Positions 47,452 to 57,790 of a DNA stretch of 64,000 nt are shown piece by piece (within the stretch, counting starts at the first letter, position 1; every line of letters starts with the position of its first letter). Below the pieces are notes generated by a model that saw nothing but the letters and a program-made list of their open reading frames with translations, had not been told where the DNA came from and did not search any database. The translations under genes and the position numbers were made by a program. Source of the DNA: Isoetes taiwanensis. Its lineage: Eukaryota > Streptophyta > Lycopodiopsida > Isoetales > Isoetaceae. The DNA lies in assembly GCA_021234155.1 (NCBI GenBank), contig JAJEKV010000022.1:7967961-8031960 (forward strand). The letters run 5' to 3'.

Positions 47452-47788
47452 AGAACGGATGAAAGATTGAATTGGATTGGAATTGAAGACAGCCGGGAAA
47501 ATCTCAAGTTCACAGAAATCTTCGAAAGAATGACAACCAAGAATTTCCCTCCAAGAATCCGCCCATCTAGAAATCCCGCCAAACATGAAAATTCATCTCC
47601 CACGCGCGGGATCATCCATGTCATCGATCCCTACCTCCACGGGATGATCCGTTCTATTTCTGGAGTAATCATCAAACGATGTCGTTGAACGAAAAAGCAC
47701 TCGAGGGTAAAGCACCTAAAGCACTTACAGCACTTGTCCGGACAGTGCTTTTTGGGTAGCATTATCATATTTACACCCCTATGCATCT

Positions 47789-48960
47789 TGCTTTGATTTC
47801 CTGACGGATGGGTTAATAGCGCCAGTGGAGCCTGCAACAGATGCAACACCCTTTTTACAAATGTTAACAGGTCATTATATCTTGGTTCATTATTTGTAAC
47901 TGCTAGCAGATAACAGGATAATAACCTATGATTTTTTTAAATAAACTCGGAAGGTAGTTTTCTGGAGTTTACGGAAGGTAATTTTCTGGAGTTTTCATTA
48001 AGTTTTATTCTTCAGAATCTTTTACCGTCACCAAGTAACGCAGGCTGTGCACTGGGAGTTTTTGCGAGGTACGTTGCACTACTTCTACTTTTTGTTTGTG
48101 TTAAAGCATGTACAGAATTCTTATTCAAAAACTCCATCACAACTCCATGCTACTGTATACTAACGGCAATGATTATTACAAACCTTGCTTTTTATAACGT
48201 TTCCCTTTCTATTATAAAAGCTGTATAAAGTTCAAATGAAATTGAGAGGTTTAATCTGACTATGAAGTTTAATCTGTGCTGAATATGAAATCAGGAGCTA
48301 AGGAGCAGAGCCTTTATTGCTGTGAAAAGGGATTTGTTGCCGTGTTACCTAAAGTTTGTTGCTGCCAAAAGGTAAGAATCTGCTCTGAAGGCACTTTTGT
48401 TGACAGATTTAGAACTATTGAATAGTTTGTTTTTCTCCCTTTCTGCAAATCATAATAGATTATCTGAATCGCTTCTGGATAGAATGAATAGGTTACAGAT
48501 CGAGATCCTAAGAAATTTCAAGAAAAGACACAGCACCGAGTTCCAATGCTGCGTTAGTCTACTAGTGAAGGTAGGGGCATACAGGAAGAGTAGACAAAGA
48601 GGCAGACGCAATGGGGAAGCAAGAACAAGTATATTACATTCTACAGCTGAAAAGGGAAGTAATCAGATGCAAGGCCCTGAAAATAATGCTGAAAATGACG
48701 GAGCTATGACTGAACAATGATCTCAGGTACCATTTTGAGAGAAACTACCACCTCTTCCAACAGAAAAGGGAAGCACATGTGCTATTATTGCTGGACAGGA
48801 CGCAGCACAATGCAGAAGAACTCGACAATCTCTTGGCGATCTTCGGCAACAAACTGGGCTACTCAGTCACACTCTGGAAGACATGATATGCGAAAATGAA
48901 AGCGGAACATTGCCGCAAGTATCAATATAGATGAATCGTAATATGCTTGTAGACCAATGT
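47789..48960 (+). CDS. Exon-like pieces of an unidentified gene next to the 8.5 kb element
   Basis: Directly after the target duplication an open piece reads FDFLTDGLIAPVEPATDATP (47795-47870). QNLLPSPSNAGCALGVFAR follows (about 48011-48069, then GTACG), then ELRSRAFIAVKRDLLPCYLK (48296-48371, then GTAAG), NRLSESLLDRMNRLQIEILR (48455-48525), and from ATG 48611 QEQVYYILQLKREVIRCKAL then RYHFERNYHLFQQKREAHVL and ELDNLLAIFGNKLGYSV. Donor-like GTs after two of the pieces support real exons. The end is coiled-coil-like. I do not recognise the family. If the pieces belong together, the transposon has inserted into this gene or just upstream of it. Confidence 0.3.
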
Positions 48961-49401
48961 TCTTGTGAAACCAAGCTTGTAATTTTTTTGTTGATATTAT
49001 GTTTTAACAGTTCATAAACTACAAAGTTCAAAAGTATTTGCAATTATAACTTGCATGCGTAACAAATATCGACTTATGATGGCAATTATCAATCCATGTC
49101 ATTCCTCATCTGCCTCATCATCTACATAAATACACCGTCTTATCCTCTTTTTTGCTGGTAACAAAATTGGTGACTCAATCAGCTCCATAAGATAGGCTGC
49201 TTGGGCTGCATAAGGTGGCAGCATACTAGTATCTGCAAAAAGAATGAAAGGACATAAAATAGTTACTCCGAATGCAAACAGAGGTAGATCGCCATAGCCT
49301 CAAACAGTACCTTAATACATGCTTTCTCAGCAAGTTATGCGATGCCAGCACCTTTGAACAAGTCAAGACGGCATATTACCAGCACCACATAAACCCCATG
49401 T

Positions 49402-50000
49402 TGGACGGGAGCATTTGTGAGGCCGAAAGGTAATACCTTATAAGCATAGATGCCAAAAGGTGTTCAAAAAGCCGTCAGTGCTTGATGTGGTGGATAGATT
49501 TGGATCTGATTATATCCTGAGTAACCATCCAAGAAAGAATAGGCCTGATTTCCTGCAACAATATCCAACAAAGTGTCTATGAATGGTGTAGGAAAATGAT
49601 CTCTTTTGGTAGCTTTGTTGAGATCCCTATAATCAATGCATACTCGGATTGAGTTATTTGGCTTTCTCACTAGTACAATAGAACTGATCCAATCCGAATT
49701 TGGCACTGGTACAATAAATCCCGCCCCAAAAGCTTCATGACTTCAACCTTTACTTGCTCCTCTATTGCTGGACTCATTCTCCTTTGAGCTTGTTGGACTG
49801 GTTTTGATCCTTGTTTCAAATCTATGGTATGAACCACAACCTCTGGTGGAATGCCTTTCAATTCTTTGTAATTTCTTGCCAAAACATCCCTGGGAGCTAT
49901 TCTGTCGCTCGACATGGAAGGCAGTGTAGAATCAGTGGAACCGAAGATAAATCTGTGGAACGGGAGATTTCTTTCTCTGGAACTTCCTGGCTTTGAAACA
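49402..50000 (-). mobile_element. Ty3/gypsy reverse-transcriptase fragment
   Basis: The minus strand reads YKELKGIPPEVVVHTIDLKQ, VQQAQRRMSPAIEEQVK, SDWISSIVLVRKPNNSIRVC, IDYRDLNKATKRDHFPTPFI, FLDGYSGYNQIQI and, after a frameshift, YKVLPFGLTNAP, the order of Ty3/gypsy RT motifs 1-4. Homology breaks off before the YxDD box, so it is a fragment with no protease, RNase H or integrase. The break coincides with the edge of the repeated block 49305-49404. Confidence 0.88.
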
Positions 50001-50109
50001 GTACGAAAAAGTGCCGCGTGGCAAGATATTATTGGACAGGAGGGCAGAATAGCTCTTAACTGGTTTTTACGTATACAAGAATGTCCCCTAAAGGGACATT
50101 GTTGCAACG

Positions 50110-50580
50110 TAAAATTTAGGTTAGGGTTTATTCTGGCAAGTCCGGCTATGGCGATGGCGCCCTGCTCCGACTTTGGCTCCGGCGATGGCACCGGCGATGG
50201 CATCCTGTTCCTGCTCCAGCCATAGCGATTTGTGTAGCGGCTCTGTTGTTCGCTCTGTTCTTAGTTTCTGTTTTTTCTTTCTTGCTCTTAGTTTCTTTCT
50301 TGCTCTTAGTTTCTTGTTTTTAGTTTCTCTGTTCTTTCTGTGCAGTCCGGCGATGGCGTAACAAAGCCATTTTTTTCTGTTTTGCTCTTAGTTTCTTGTT
50401 CTTAGTTTCTCTGTTCTTTGTGTGCAGTCCGGCGATGGCGTAACAAAGCCATTTTTTCTGTTTTTTCTTTCTAACGAGTCTGTTCTTTCTCGGCAACTCC
50501 GGCGATGGCTAAGCTTTTCTTTTCTTTTCTTTTCGAAGCTTTGTTATGGCGATGGCATTTTTTTCTGTTTTTTCTTTCTA
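50110..50580. repeat. Tandem ~82-bp repeats (TCCGGCGATGGCGTAACAAA)
   Basis: At least three units combine GTTTCTCTGTTCTTT, the GC-rich AGTCCGGCGATGGC core and AAAGCCATTTTTT. The first two (from about 50324 and 50406) are almost identical. The interspersed pyrimidine-rich stretches give long Phe/Leu frames that are not genes. Confidence 0.8.
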
Positions 50581-50601
50581 ATGAGTCTGTTTTTGAATCT
50601 C

Positions 50602-50768
50602 TTTAAGTCTGTTTTTGTTAAGAAATATGTTGCTGGTGCTTTGGACCGGGGTTCATTTCCCTAGGCAGTAAAGAAATCTGTTCTTAGATTTGTTAAGTCT
50701 GTTTTTGTTAAGAAATCTGTTGCTGGTACTTTGGACCGGGGTTCAATTCCCTGGGGCAGTAAATGTTC
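50602..50768. repeat. Tandem duplication carrying a tRNA-like T-arm
   Basis: Two units (about 50602-50675 and 50697-50765) share AAGTCTGTTTTTGTTAAGAA and TTTGGACCGGGGTTCAATTC. The second half resembles a tRNA T-arm/B box (GGTTCAATTCC). It is probably a SINE or a tRNA-derived fragment duplicated in tandem; no complete tRNA can be folded. Confidence 0.6.
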
Positions 50769-51340
50769 AATGTTTTGTAAAACTAAAACAAGAAAGCAGA
50801 ATGCGAGCCAAAATGCAGGTAAAAATCTTAGAATGCAGGTAAGAATCCGGGAATGCAAGTAAATTTCAGAATGCAGTCAGAATACAGGTAAGAAATTTTA
50901 GTATGACGATTAAAAACTTAGAATGCAAGTAAGAGGACATTCCGGGAAAGAAAAGATGACACGTGGCGGCAGCTCATTGGTGGATTGGCCAGAATGAACC
51001 CTAACCAAACTTTACGTGAACAGAAACACCTTTTGAGTTGGAGGTTTCTTTTGAGTTGGAGGTTCGATGCACTTATACAAGGAAAACATTCAATTGTAAG
51101 AATATTCGTTAAACTTTCTAAGAGTTACACATGGGCAAGGCGTGTAAAATACACAATTGTCAAGACTCTGAAAGGGCAGTGTATGAAAAACGAATGTTTG
51201 TACTATTCACTTGGGGGGCGTAAGAAAAATCAATAGACTATTGGGATTGCTACTAGCCTCACATGCGTGAATAAATCACGACCTTACAATATGCTTTAAA
51301 ACTACATGCTTTGAACACAACCTCATACCCAAAGACCATC

Positions 51341-52890
51341 ATGGAGCTTGAGAAGAGATGCCACATTCTAGCAATCCCATTTCCTGCTCAAGGGCATATT
51401 AATCCCATGATGCAGCTTTGTAAGTGGCTAGCAAAACGTGGCTTCATTATCACGTTAGCCAATATAGATAGCATCTATGAAAATATGCAGGAGCACTGGT
51501 CTCCTCAACCAGGTGTAGATATTCGTCTGGCATCAATTCCCTTCGAATGGAGACCAATTTCGACGGGCTTCGACGCATATGCCATGGCCAATTTGGAGGC
51601 ATTTTTTGGCCATACCTTAGATCCATCATTCCAGAACAACTTAGAGGATTTGATAAAGAACATGGGCTCTTCTATATCTTTAATTTTGTCAGATTATTTG
51701 CTTCCAGTGACACAAGAAATAGCAGATAAATTTGGGATTGATAGGGTTATCTTCAAGACAGGAAGTGCGGCATGGGCGTGTGTGGAGTATCATCTTCCAG
51801 CAATGCAAGAGGACGGCAATCTGCCACCTCAGAGTAAGAACATGCTACTTTTAGCTATTCTTATGTTTATTGTAGTGGACTATTTCATGACTTCACAGAT
51901 ATGTAGTATGTAATATATGTATGTATGTATGTATCTATCTAAGGATATGATTATGTCAAAAAAAAAAAAAAAATTACACCTATATATTAATTAAGACTAC
52001 TTTGTTTTGCAGGGGATGTAAAGCTAGAAGGATTACAGCCATTAAGAGTAGCAGATCTGCCATGGTATCTTCACGTACCGGAGCAAGGCTGGATTGAAAT
52101 GTGCACTGAGAGGCCATCTTCATTCACAAAAGCCACATGGGTTCTGGTGAATTCAGTGTATGATCTGGAAGCTGATGTGTTTGACTTCATGCAAGGGGCA
52201 GAGGGGAAAAATTTCCTTCCGATCGGGCCGCTACTGTTCTGCGACAAGCAAGAGGAGGGAAAATACGGGATGAGTCTGAGGCCAGAGGATGAAGGATGTC
52301 TGGAATGGCTGGATACACAGGAGCCAGAGTCTGTGATATACATATCATTTGGAAGTATAGCAACTTTAAGCCTGGAGCAGTTCCAGGAGCTGGCTGCTGG
52401 CTTGGAAGCAAGCACAGTTCCATTTTTGTGGGTGATCAGACCCCAGCTCATATCTGGTGCCTCTGAAGAGATCTATAAGAGTTTCTGCCTCCGGACCGCG
52501 GACCGCGGCCGGGTCATTCCCTGGGCTCCCCAGACCAAAGTCCTTGCTCATTCTACTGTGGGAGGATTTTTGAGCCACTGTGGCTGGAATTCTATCATTG
52601 AAAGTGTATGTGAAGGAGTTCCCTTGCTGCTTGCCTGGCCTTGGGCTGCTGAACAGAATCTCAACTGTAAAATTGTATGCGAAGACTGGGGCATTGGTGC
52701 CAGATTTTTGGATTCTCCAGACGAAATTGTTCTGAGGGAGAAAGTTGAACGCCTTGTGAAGTACTTGATGGGCCAAGATGGACTTGAAATGCGAGCCCGA
52801 GTCAAAAAGCTCCAGCAGATCTGCTCAATCGCACAGGCCTCCCGTACTAACCTTGATTCCTTTGTATCTGCATATTCTAATGTAGTTTAA
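51341..52890 (+). CDS. Family-1 UDP-glycosyltransferase, two exons, apparently intact
   Basis: The exons are 51341-51833 and 52013-52890, joined across a phase-1 GT..AG intron (51834-52012), giving 456 residues, the usual UGT length. The ATG at 51341 is the first in frame. Features: the catalytic His19 in IPFPAQGHINPM, the partner Asp118 in LILSDYLLP, VIYISFGS before the donor site, and the PSPG box at residues 335-379 with WAPQTKVLAHSTVGGFLSHC, GWNS and a final AEQ. The final Gln of the box is usual in UDP-glucose users. The box is 45 residues, one longer than the standard 44, because of an extra Leu in GVPLLLAWP. The likely role is cytosolic glycosylation of a small lipophilic metabolite; the acceptor cannot be read from sequence. 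A short TATG microsatellite and a poly(A) run lie in the intron. Confidence 0.93.
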
Positions 52891-55290
52891 GGGTGTACGT
52901 TAATACCTCCACAGCATTCAACTCAACATGTTCTTATCTGATAGCCTGTAGCAACTGCTGCCTATCTGTCATGGCAGTTATGGCCAAAGTTAATCGGTAG
53001 GACCTCCTCCACTTATCACTTGCCAGCATTTCCCAAAAAAGAAATCGACTACTTAAGTCAATTGTCTGCTTCTAAAGTCAAGAATCTTTGCCACCGCATA
53101 AATCTCCTACACAGCTTTTAACTAAATCTCTAAATATAAAACCTGCTTAAGAATCCCAAAATAAATTAAAAAAAAAATCAAGATAAGTGTTCCAGCGACT
53201 TAACAAGCCGGATTCACATAGCCTGTTACAGTTACCTTCTGTATTTCTCATGTTTGTTCCAGTCAAACAGTCAAGCAACAACAGTTAGCATATGCAAGCA
53301 TAAAATCCAGAAAACTTGTAACTTACTCTGCTGCAACAAACACCTTTGCGCCATTGTTGTCTTATGCGACAACTATTTAACTTTGGCAGTCCACACCAAA
53401 AACTGGTCTCCATGGGCAAACCCAGTACAACTTTTTCACTTCAACCCTACTGTCTTTCCATCAATTTGATGTGTGACATATTCAATTGAATCATACAAGG
53501 GATATAAATTGAACATTATGCAATCATACAGGAATAAATTGACACCTTATGGACACATGACACCAAACACTAATGCCGGTTGTTGGATCATGTCATCGAC
53601 ACTAATGCCGGTTGTTGGATCATGCCGGTTGTTGGATCATGTCCTTCTAAACAATGCCAAACCCTCTTAAATTTGAGAGAAAATATTTTTGGTGTCTAAA
53701 TGAACATATATTGGAGAGTGAATTTCCATCCCACTAACGTCCTTCCATCCTTGTCAACCACATCCAACATCATAGGTATTTTGCATGACAATGTATCTAC
53801 TGCCTTTTCTCCCATTTTATGTGTATTTCTACATCTACATTGGAAAAACCTTTGCGTATTAATGGCACTGCTTTTGCCGGTCAAACTTGTGGCACTTATC
53901 TCTGTGGTGATAAATCAAGTTATTGTACGCTACCTGGTATGTTCGATTGTGAAGGACCCACTCCTGAAGAATTAAAGTTCTTACGCTTCCAAGAAGGTTA
54001 ACAAAGAACTCTATCCATGCAGAAGTAGCATTTCCTGGCACACTTTTGATGGAAACGTCAATAACGGTGGCGCTAATTCCATGAGACCATGGAACACTTT
54101 TTAATTCAGACTTCGTTATAAGCCTTATCCAGGACATTCTGTGCTAAATTTCATATCCATTCAAAATCTGTTGCGTGGGGTAAATGTATTTTTTCCTTGT
54201 AGAACTAGTGGCTTCTTACAATTTGCAAGCTAGAAATGTGGAAAATTTGCAAAAAGCAATTGCACTCAGCAGTATTTTCTGATTTTGATTATCCATATAT
54301 CTTAGAAGTGTAAAGTGTCAGTGACTCTTGAAACGCAGCTTATTTCAAATAGAAGTACCTGGAAATCAAGTCATGTCCTATGAGGCAAAGGTGCTGGTGA
54401 CATATTACCTTAGTCCTTCAAGAGATTTTTCTAACTATCTAACAAGTCCACTAGCAAAGATGGAACACATGTTATAGTAACATCTTTCTTCCTTAGATCA
54501 CAAAGGTAATCAAAATGGTGGAGCAAAAACAAATTCATCGTTACAGGTACTCATTTTTAATATTATTCAATTTGTCAGAAAACTAACTTGCCAAACAGCT
54601 CAATAGATGGAATTCAGCCCACATTGCATATGTTTTGTAGCTTGTTTCTGGTTTGTACAAAATACACACTTCCAACAAGCTACTAGTCTGATTCTGGAGA
54701 CCATTCCACCCTTCGATTTTATCGTTTGCAAGTACAATGCGTTAATGATATGTTTTACAATCTGCTTTAGGAAATTTGAGATCTGTTCCATGCATAGCAC
54801 TTTGTTAGGATCGCTTGTAACTTCTGAATTTGTAGACCTGACAAAGTAGAGAATCCATCCATTCAGATTGATATATGAAAAGGAGGAATTAAATGGAAAC
54901 AATTATCTTAGTCGCTTAATGGATACTAACGGAAAATACATCCCATTCTGTTGTATCTTAATAGAAGAAGAATATCATCATTTAATACGTGAGTGCTGGC
55001 ATGAATATAAACACAGGCATAAGCTCTGCAGAGTTGTACGCAGGCAGTAGTACTCACAGTCCATCCACTATATTTCAGGCACTTTGGTATTACATTCTTA
55101 AAAGTAAGAAAAGCTTTTATAGGCACCAAAGACATTGTGAAAACAATGACTTCTTGAAGTTAACCATAGGACAAGTTAGCCCTTACCCAGCACGGCACTT
55201 AAGTCTATGCCTGGAATTTCTTGTATCATAAATAACTGATTCATCTGAAGTAGCCCTTACTTAAATAAACATCTACCATACTTGTGTAAT
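52891..55290. other. Intergenic between UGT and Vps62 genes
   Basis: AT-rich. A 20-24 bp tandem repeat of ATGCCGGTTGTTGGATCATG lies at 53573-53640. A short Cys-containing frame at about 53865-54001 (FAGQTCGTYLCGDKSSYC, then EGPTPEELKFLRF) may be an exon remnant but was not recognised. Otherwise nothing is seen. Confidence 0.5.
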
Positions 55291-56931
55291 TCATGATATG
55301 CCGACAGATGGACGAGATCTCTCATCTCCAAACCAGTTATTCTTTTCTTTAGGACCAGTAGGACCCTCCTCCCGTGATAACTCATTTGGAAACTTGTTAA
55401 GTAAATCCTCTAATGATTCTCTAACCTTTTTTGGAAGGAACTTTACAACTTTGTTAATCTCAGTTCTTGAGTTATATTGAATTTTGGGTCCCCATTCTCT
55501 CATATACTGTAACCATGGTGGTTCAGGCGGTGCTTCCTCAACCCCTAACTTATGGAGATACTCAGCAGATATAATTTCATATTTGGAACTTGTTTCCATA
55601 AAGAAGTCACTTCGAGAAGTGTCATTTCTGATTCCAACCCCACGTTTTGCATCACCCTGAAGGTTATCCCCTTCATGTGGATAGCTTGCATGCCCATGCT
55701 TAGAAGAGTATACTATGGGCTTATTATTAACATACTCGATCTCAGAAGGCCTTAGCCAAATTCCACCACTATGTTGAGAGTAATAAACTCCCAAAAGCTC
55801 TGCATTGAAGTTATTAAACCTTAGCGTGAAGTGTTCCCAATCCCCAACATGTTGTCCAATTTTACCAAGATGTACGTTGACTATGCCCAGCTTTGCTGTT
55901 CCAGGACCATTGAAAGGGCAGAATATCCAGAATGCCAGGTCTGTGATGGTTGCCCCATACATTGGTTTCACATGCAAGTATGTCTTGGCGACTGATAATT
56001 TTCCACGCTTGATCGTGTCGGCGGAGTCAACATTTGGCAGGTCAATCCAGTATTGTCCATCATTAGTACCTCCTTGAGGCAAATTTGAACCATCAGCATC
56101 AATCTTTACAGGATCTGCTGAGGCGTTGGAATATAACAGAGCACCAGCTTCAAAGAACCAATCAACAGAAGATGGAAAGTATGCCTCATCTGGATGAAAG
56201 TAAAGGGTAGGTCCATATTGATTCGCAAGAGCATGGATTTGATCCAAACTAGGCATTGCTTCATACCTGAAGTTGGTATTTGCCAACACGGCAATAGGTA
56301 TATTAGTCCCTGTGCTCAATCTATTACTGACGAAGAACATGCCTGTGCTTATTCCACTACATTCAGTGCCAATATTAAGGGGTTTGAGGATCCAAGGATA
56401 GAAGGGCAGTTTGTTGTTGTCTGTGGACCAGATGGGTTGGTCAAGAGCAGCCTGAGCAGTAAGATCATTTCTTGCACAGACTACCTGGTCAAGGCCAGGC
56501 TTATCTTGAGTTTGTGTAACAAGGTATCCCAAGGGGCTATAACCTTGGGGGGCAACAGGCAGCCAGAAAAAACCAAGGCCGCTTTGTTTCCCATCCCAAC
56601 TTTGGCTGCTCCAAACTAACTTAAAATCCACTGGATTTGCTACTGCTGAAGACCCTGAATTTTGCCTTACAACAACAGCATTTCCTGGCTTGGTTACAGA
56701 GTTTGGCTGTGAATAGTATCCTATACAATGAAATCCTTCCGGGATGTTTACAGGCTTGTAAAAGCCTGCTCCCTGTCCATCCGAACCTCCTTCAAGACTT
56801 TTCCACACCACTTGCAACGTACTAACCTGTTGAAGATCAAGCTCGCCGATGTTTATGGTTCCGGTGCCAAATGCAAATGCAGTACCTAATTTTGCATGTA
56901 TCAGTAGAGAAGAAGCAATTGACATATCCAT
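55291..56931 (-). CDS. Vps62/DUF946 family protein, intact single exon
   Basis: An uninterrupted 546-residue frame from ATG 56931 to TGA 55291. It matches plant proteins of the Vps62-related family (PF06101/DUF946) along its length. The N-terminal half has beta-rich repeats typical of the family (YKPVNIPEGFHCIGYYSQPN, then FFWLPVAPQGYSPLGYLVTQ and PWSTDN-like IWSTDN). The C-terminal half has the conserved HVGDWEHFTLRF (about residue 361), YYSQHSGGIW (about 383) and SSKHGHASYPHEGDN (about 409) with its invariant His residues. Yeast Vps62 was found in vacuolar sorting screens; the biochemical role of the plant proteins is unclear. There is no obvious signal peptide or membrane segment beyond a mildly hydrophobic start. 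A transposon lies about 240 bp upstream of the start codon and may affect its promoter. Confidence 0.93.
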   Translation of the reverse strand: MDMSIASSLLIHAKLGTAFAFGTGTINIGELDLQQVSTLQVVWKSLEGGSDGQGAGFYKPVNIPEGFHCIGYYSQPNSVTKPGNAVVVRQNSGSSAVANPVDFKLVWSSQSWDGKQSGLGFFWLPVAPQGYSPLGYLVTQTQDKPGLDQVVCARNDLTAQAALDQPIWSTDNNKLPFYPWILKPLNIGTECSGISTGMFFVSNRLSTGTNIPIAVLANTNFRYEAMPSLDQIHALANQYGPTLYFHPDEAYFPSSVDWFFEAGALLYSNASADPVKIDADGSNLPQGGTNDGQYWIDLPNVDSADTIKRGKLSVAKTYLHVKPMYGATITDLAFWIFCPFNGPGTAKLGIVNVHLGKIGQHVGDWEHFTLRFNNFNAELLGVYYSQHSGGIWLRPSEIEYVNNKPIVYSSKHGHASYPHEGDNLQGDAKRGVGIRNDTSRSDFFMETSSKYEIISAEYLHKLGVEEAPPEPPWLQYMREWGPKIQYNSRTEINKVVKFLPKKVRESLEDLLNKFPNELSREEGPTGPKEKNNWFGDERSRPSVGIS

Positions 56932-57213
56932 TGGAGTGCTTAAGCCTTAATGCAGTACCTAAGTTTGATATGTATGAGCAAGCAAGAAGGAATTGACATC
57001 GCCAATAAAATGCTTACCGGAAGGCCATTGCCCAGAAACTTGTGTGGTCGAGCTGTCGCCATATCTCCTCGCCATCTCCTCCGAATATCAGAATGAGCAG
57101 CATCTTGTTAAGGAAAAGTGTTTTTTAAAGAAAGCAGGTTTTAACTTTATCATGTTTGCACTTCACGCCCGGGGTCTTTTTTGGCTCCCCAAATCGGGGT
57201 CCCCCGCGGCCAG

Positions 57214-57529
57214 AAATCGCTTAAGCGATTTTGGGCAGGAAAATCACTTAAATTTTCCTGCCTGAAAAGGCCCCGCCGGAAAATGTGGAGGTTAAAAAAA
57301 AAAAAAAAACTGGAAATCGCTTAAGCGATTTTAAATTTGCTAGGCGATCTTGTGCCGACGCCTACGCCCGCGCCACGAGGCCCGGCAGCACTGCAGGAGA
57401 AAGTGAAGAGAAAAAAAAAAAAGAAATTTCAAAATCGCTTAAGCGATTTTCAAAATGCGACTGTATACCGCAGGAGGTCCGGTACGAAAAACCGAAAAAA
57501 AAAAAAATCAAAATCGCTTAAGCGATTTT
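57214..57529. repeat. Left subterminal palindromes of the MULE-like element
   Basis: Full or 18-bp core copies of AAAATCGCTTAAGCGATTTT lie at 57214-57231, 57314-57331, 57431-57450 and 57510-57529, with decayed copies near 57238 and 57597. Poly(A) or poly(T) runs sit next to several of them. Confidence 0.95.
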
Positions 57530-57639
57530 TAGGTTTCGAACCTTAAAGGATTTCCAGCGTTTCCAGCCTTATTTTTCAGGTTTTCCAGTTTCCAGGCTTA
57601 AGCGATTTTCACGTTTCCATAAGGTCTTTAATATGTGCC

Positions 57640-57790
57640 CATTTGTATTCTAGATTTTGTGCCTAGATTTTGTATTCTTTAATATGTGCCTAGATTTTGT
57701 ATTCTAGATTTTGTATTCTAAATTTTGTATTCCAGATTTTGTCTTGATATGCCTAGATTTGTCTTGATATGCCTTTGTTGTATTCTAAAA
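57640..57790. repeat. Short tandem repeats (TAGATTTTGTATTC)
   Basis: About eight imperfect units of TAGATTTTGTATTC / TAGATTTTGTCTTGATATGCC inside the MULE-like element, non-coding. Confidence 0.7.

Larger units (their letters stand above)
39252..47780 (-). mobile_element. Complete 8.5 kb DNA transposon with 32-bp TIRs and 8-bp target duplication
   Basis: The left end starts ATGGGTGTAAATATGG; the right end, reverse-complemented, starts AGGGGTGTAAATATGA. Both continue TAATGCTACCCAAAAA, so 30 of 32 terminal bases match. The element is flanked by a perfect direct repeat ATGCATCT (39244-39251 and 47781-47788). Subterminal AGCACTT/AAGTGCT motifs recur at both ends. It carries a transposase gene on the minus strand and a multi-exon gene ending in an FCP1-like domain on the plus strand. 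An 8-bp duplication and a (T/C)AGGGGTGTAAA-like end recall hAT elements, but the transposase is not of hAT type as far as I can read. A ~260-bp block near 42641-42905 is repeated in direct orientation at 45641-45905. Confidence 0.9.

Noticed and set aside
39252-47780. Calling the 8.5 kb element a hAT on TIR and 8-bp duplication alone
   Set aside because: The transposase motifs (DFAENY, SDGC, HGKG) are not those of hAT transposases, so the superfamily is left open.
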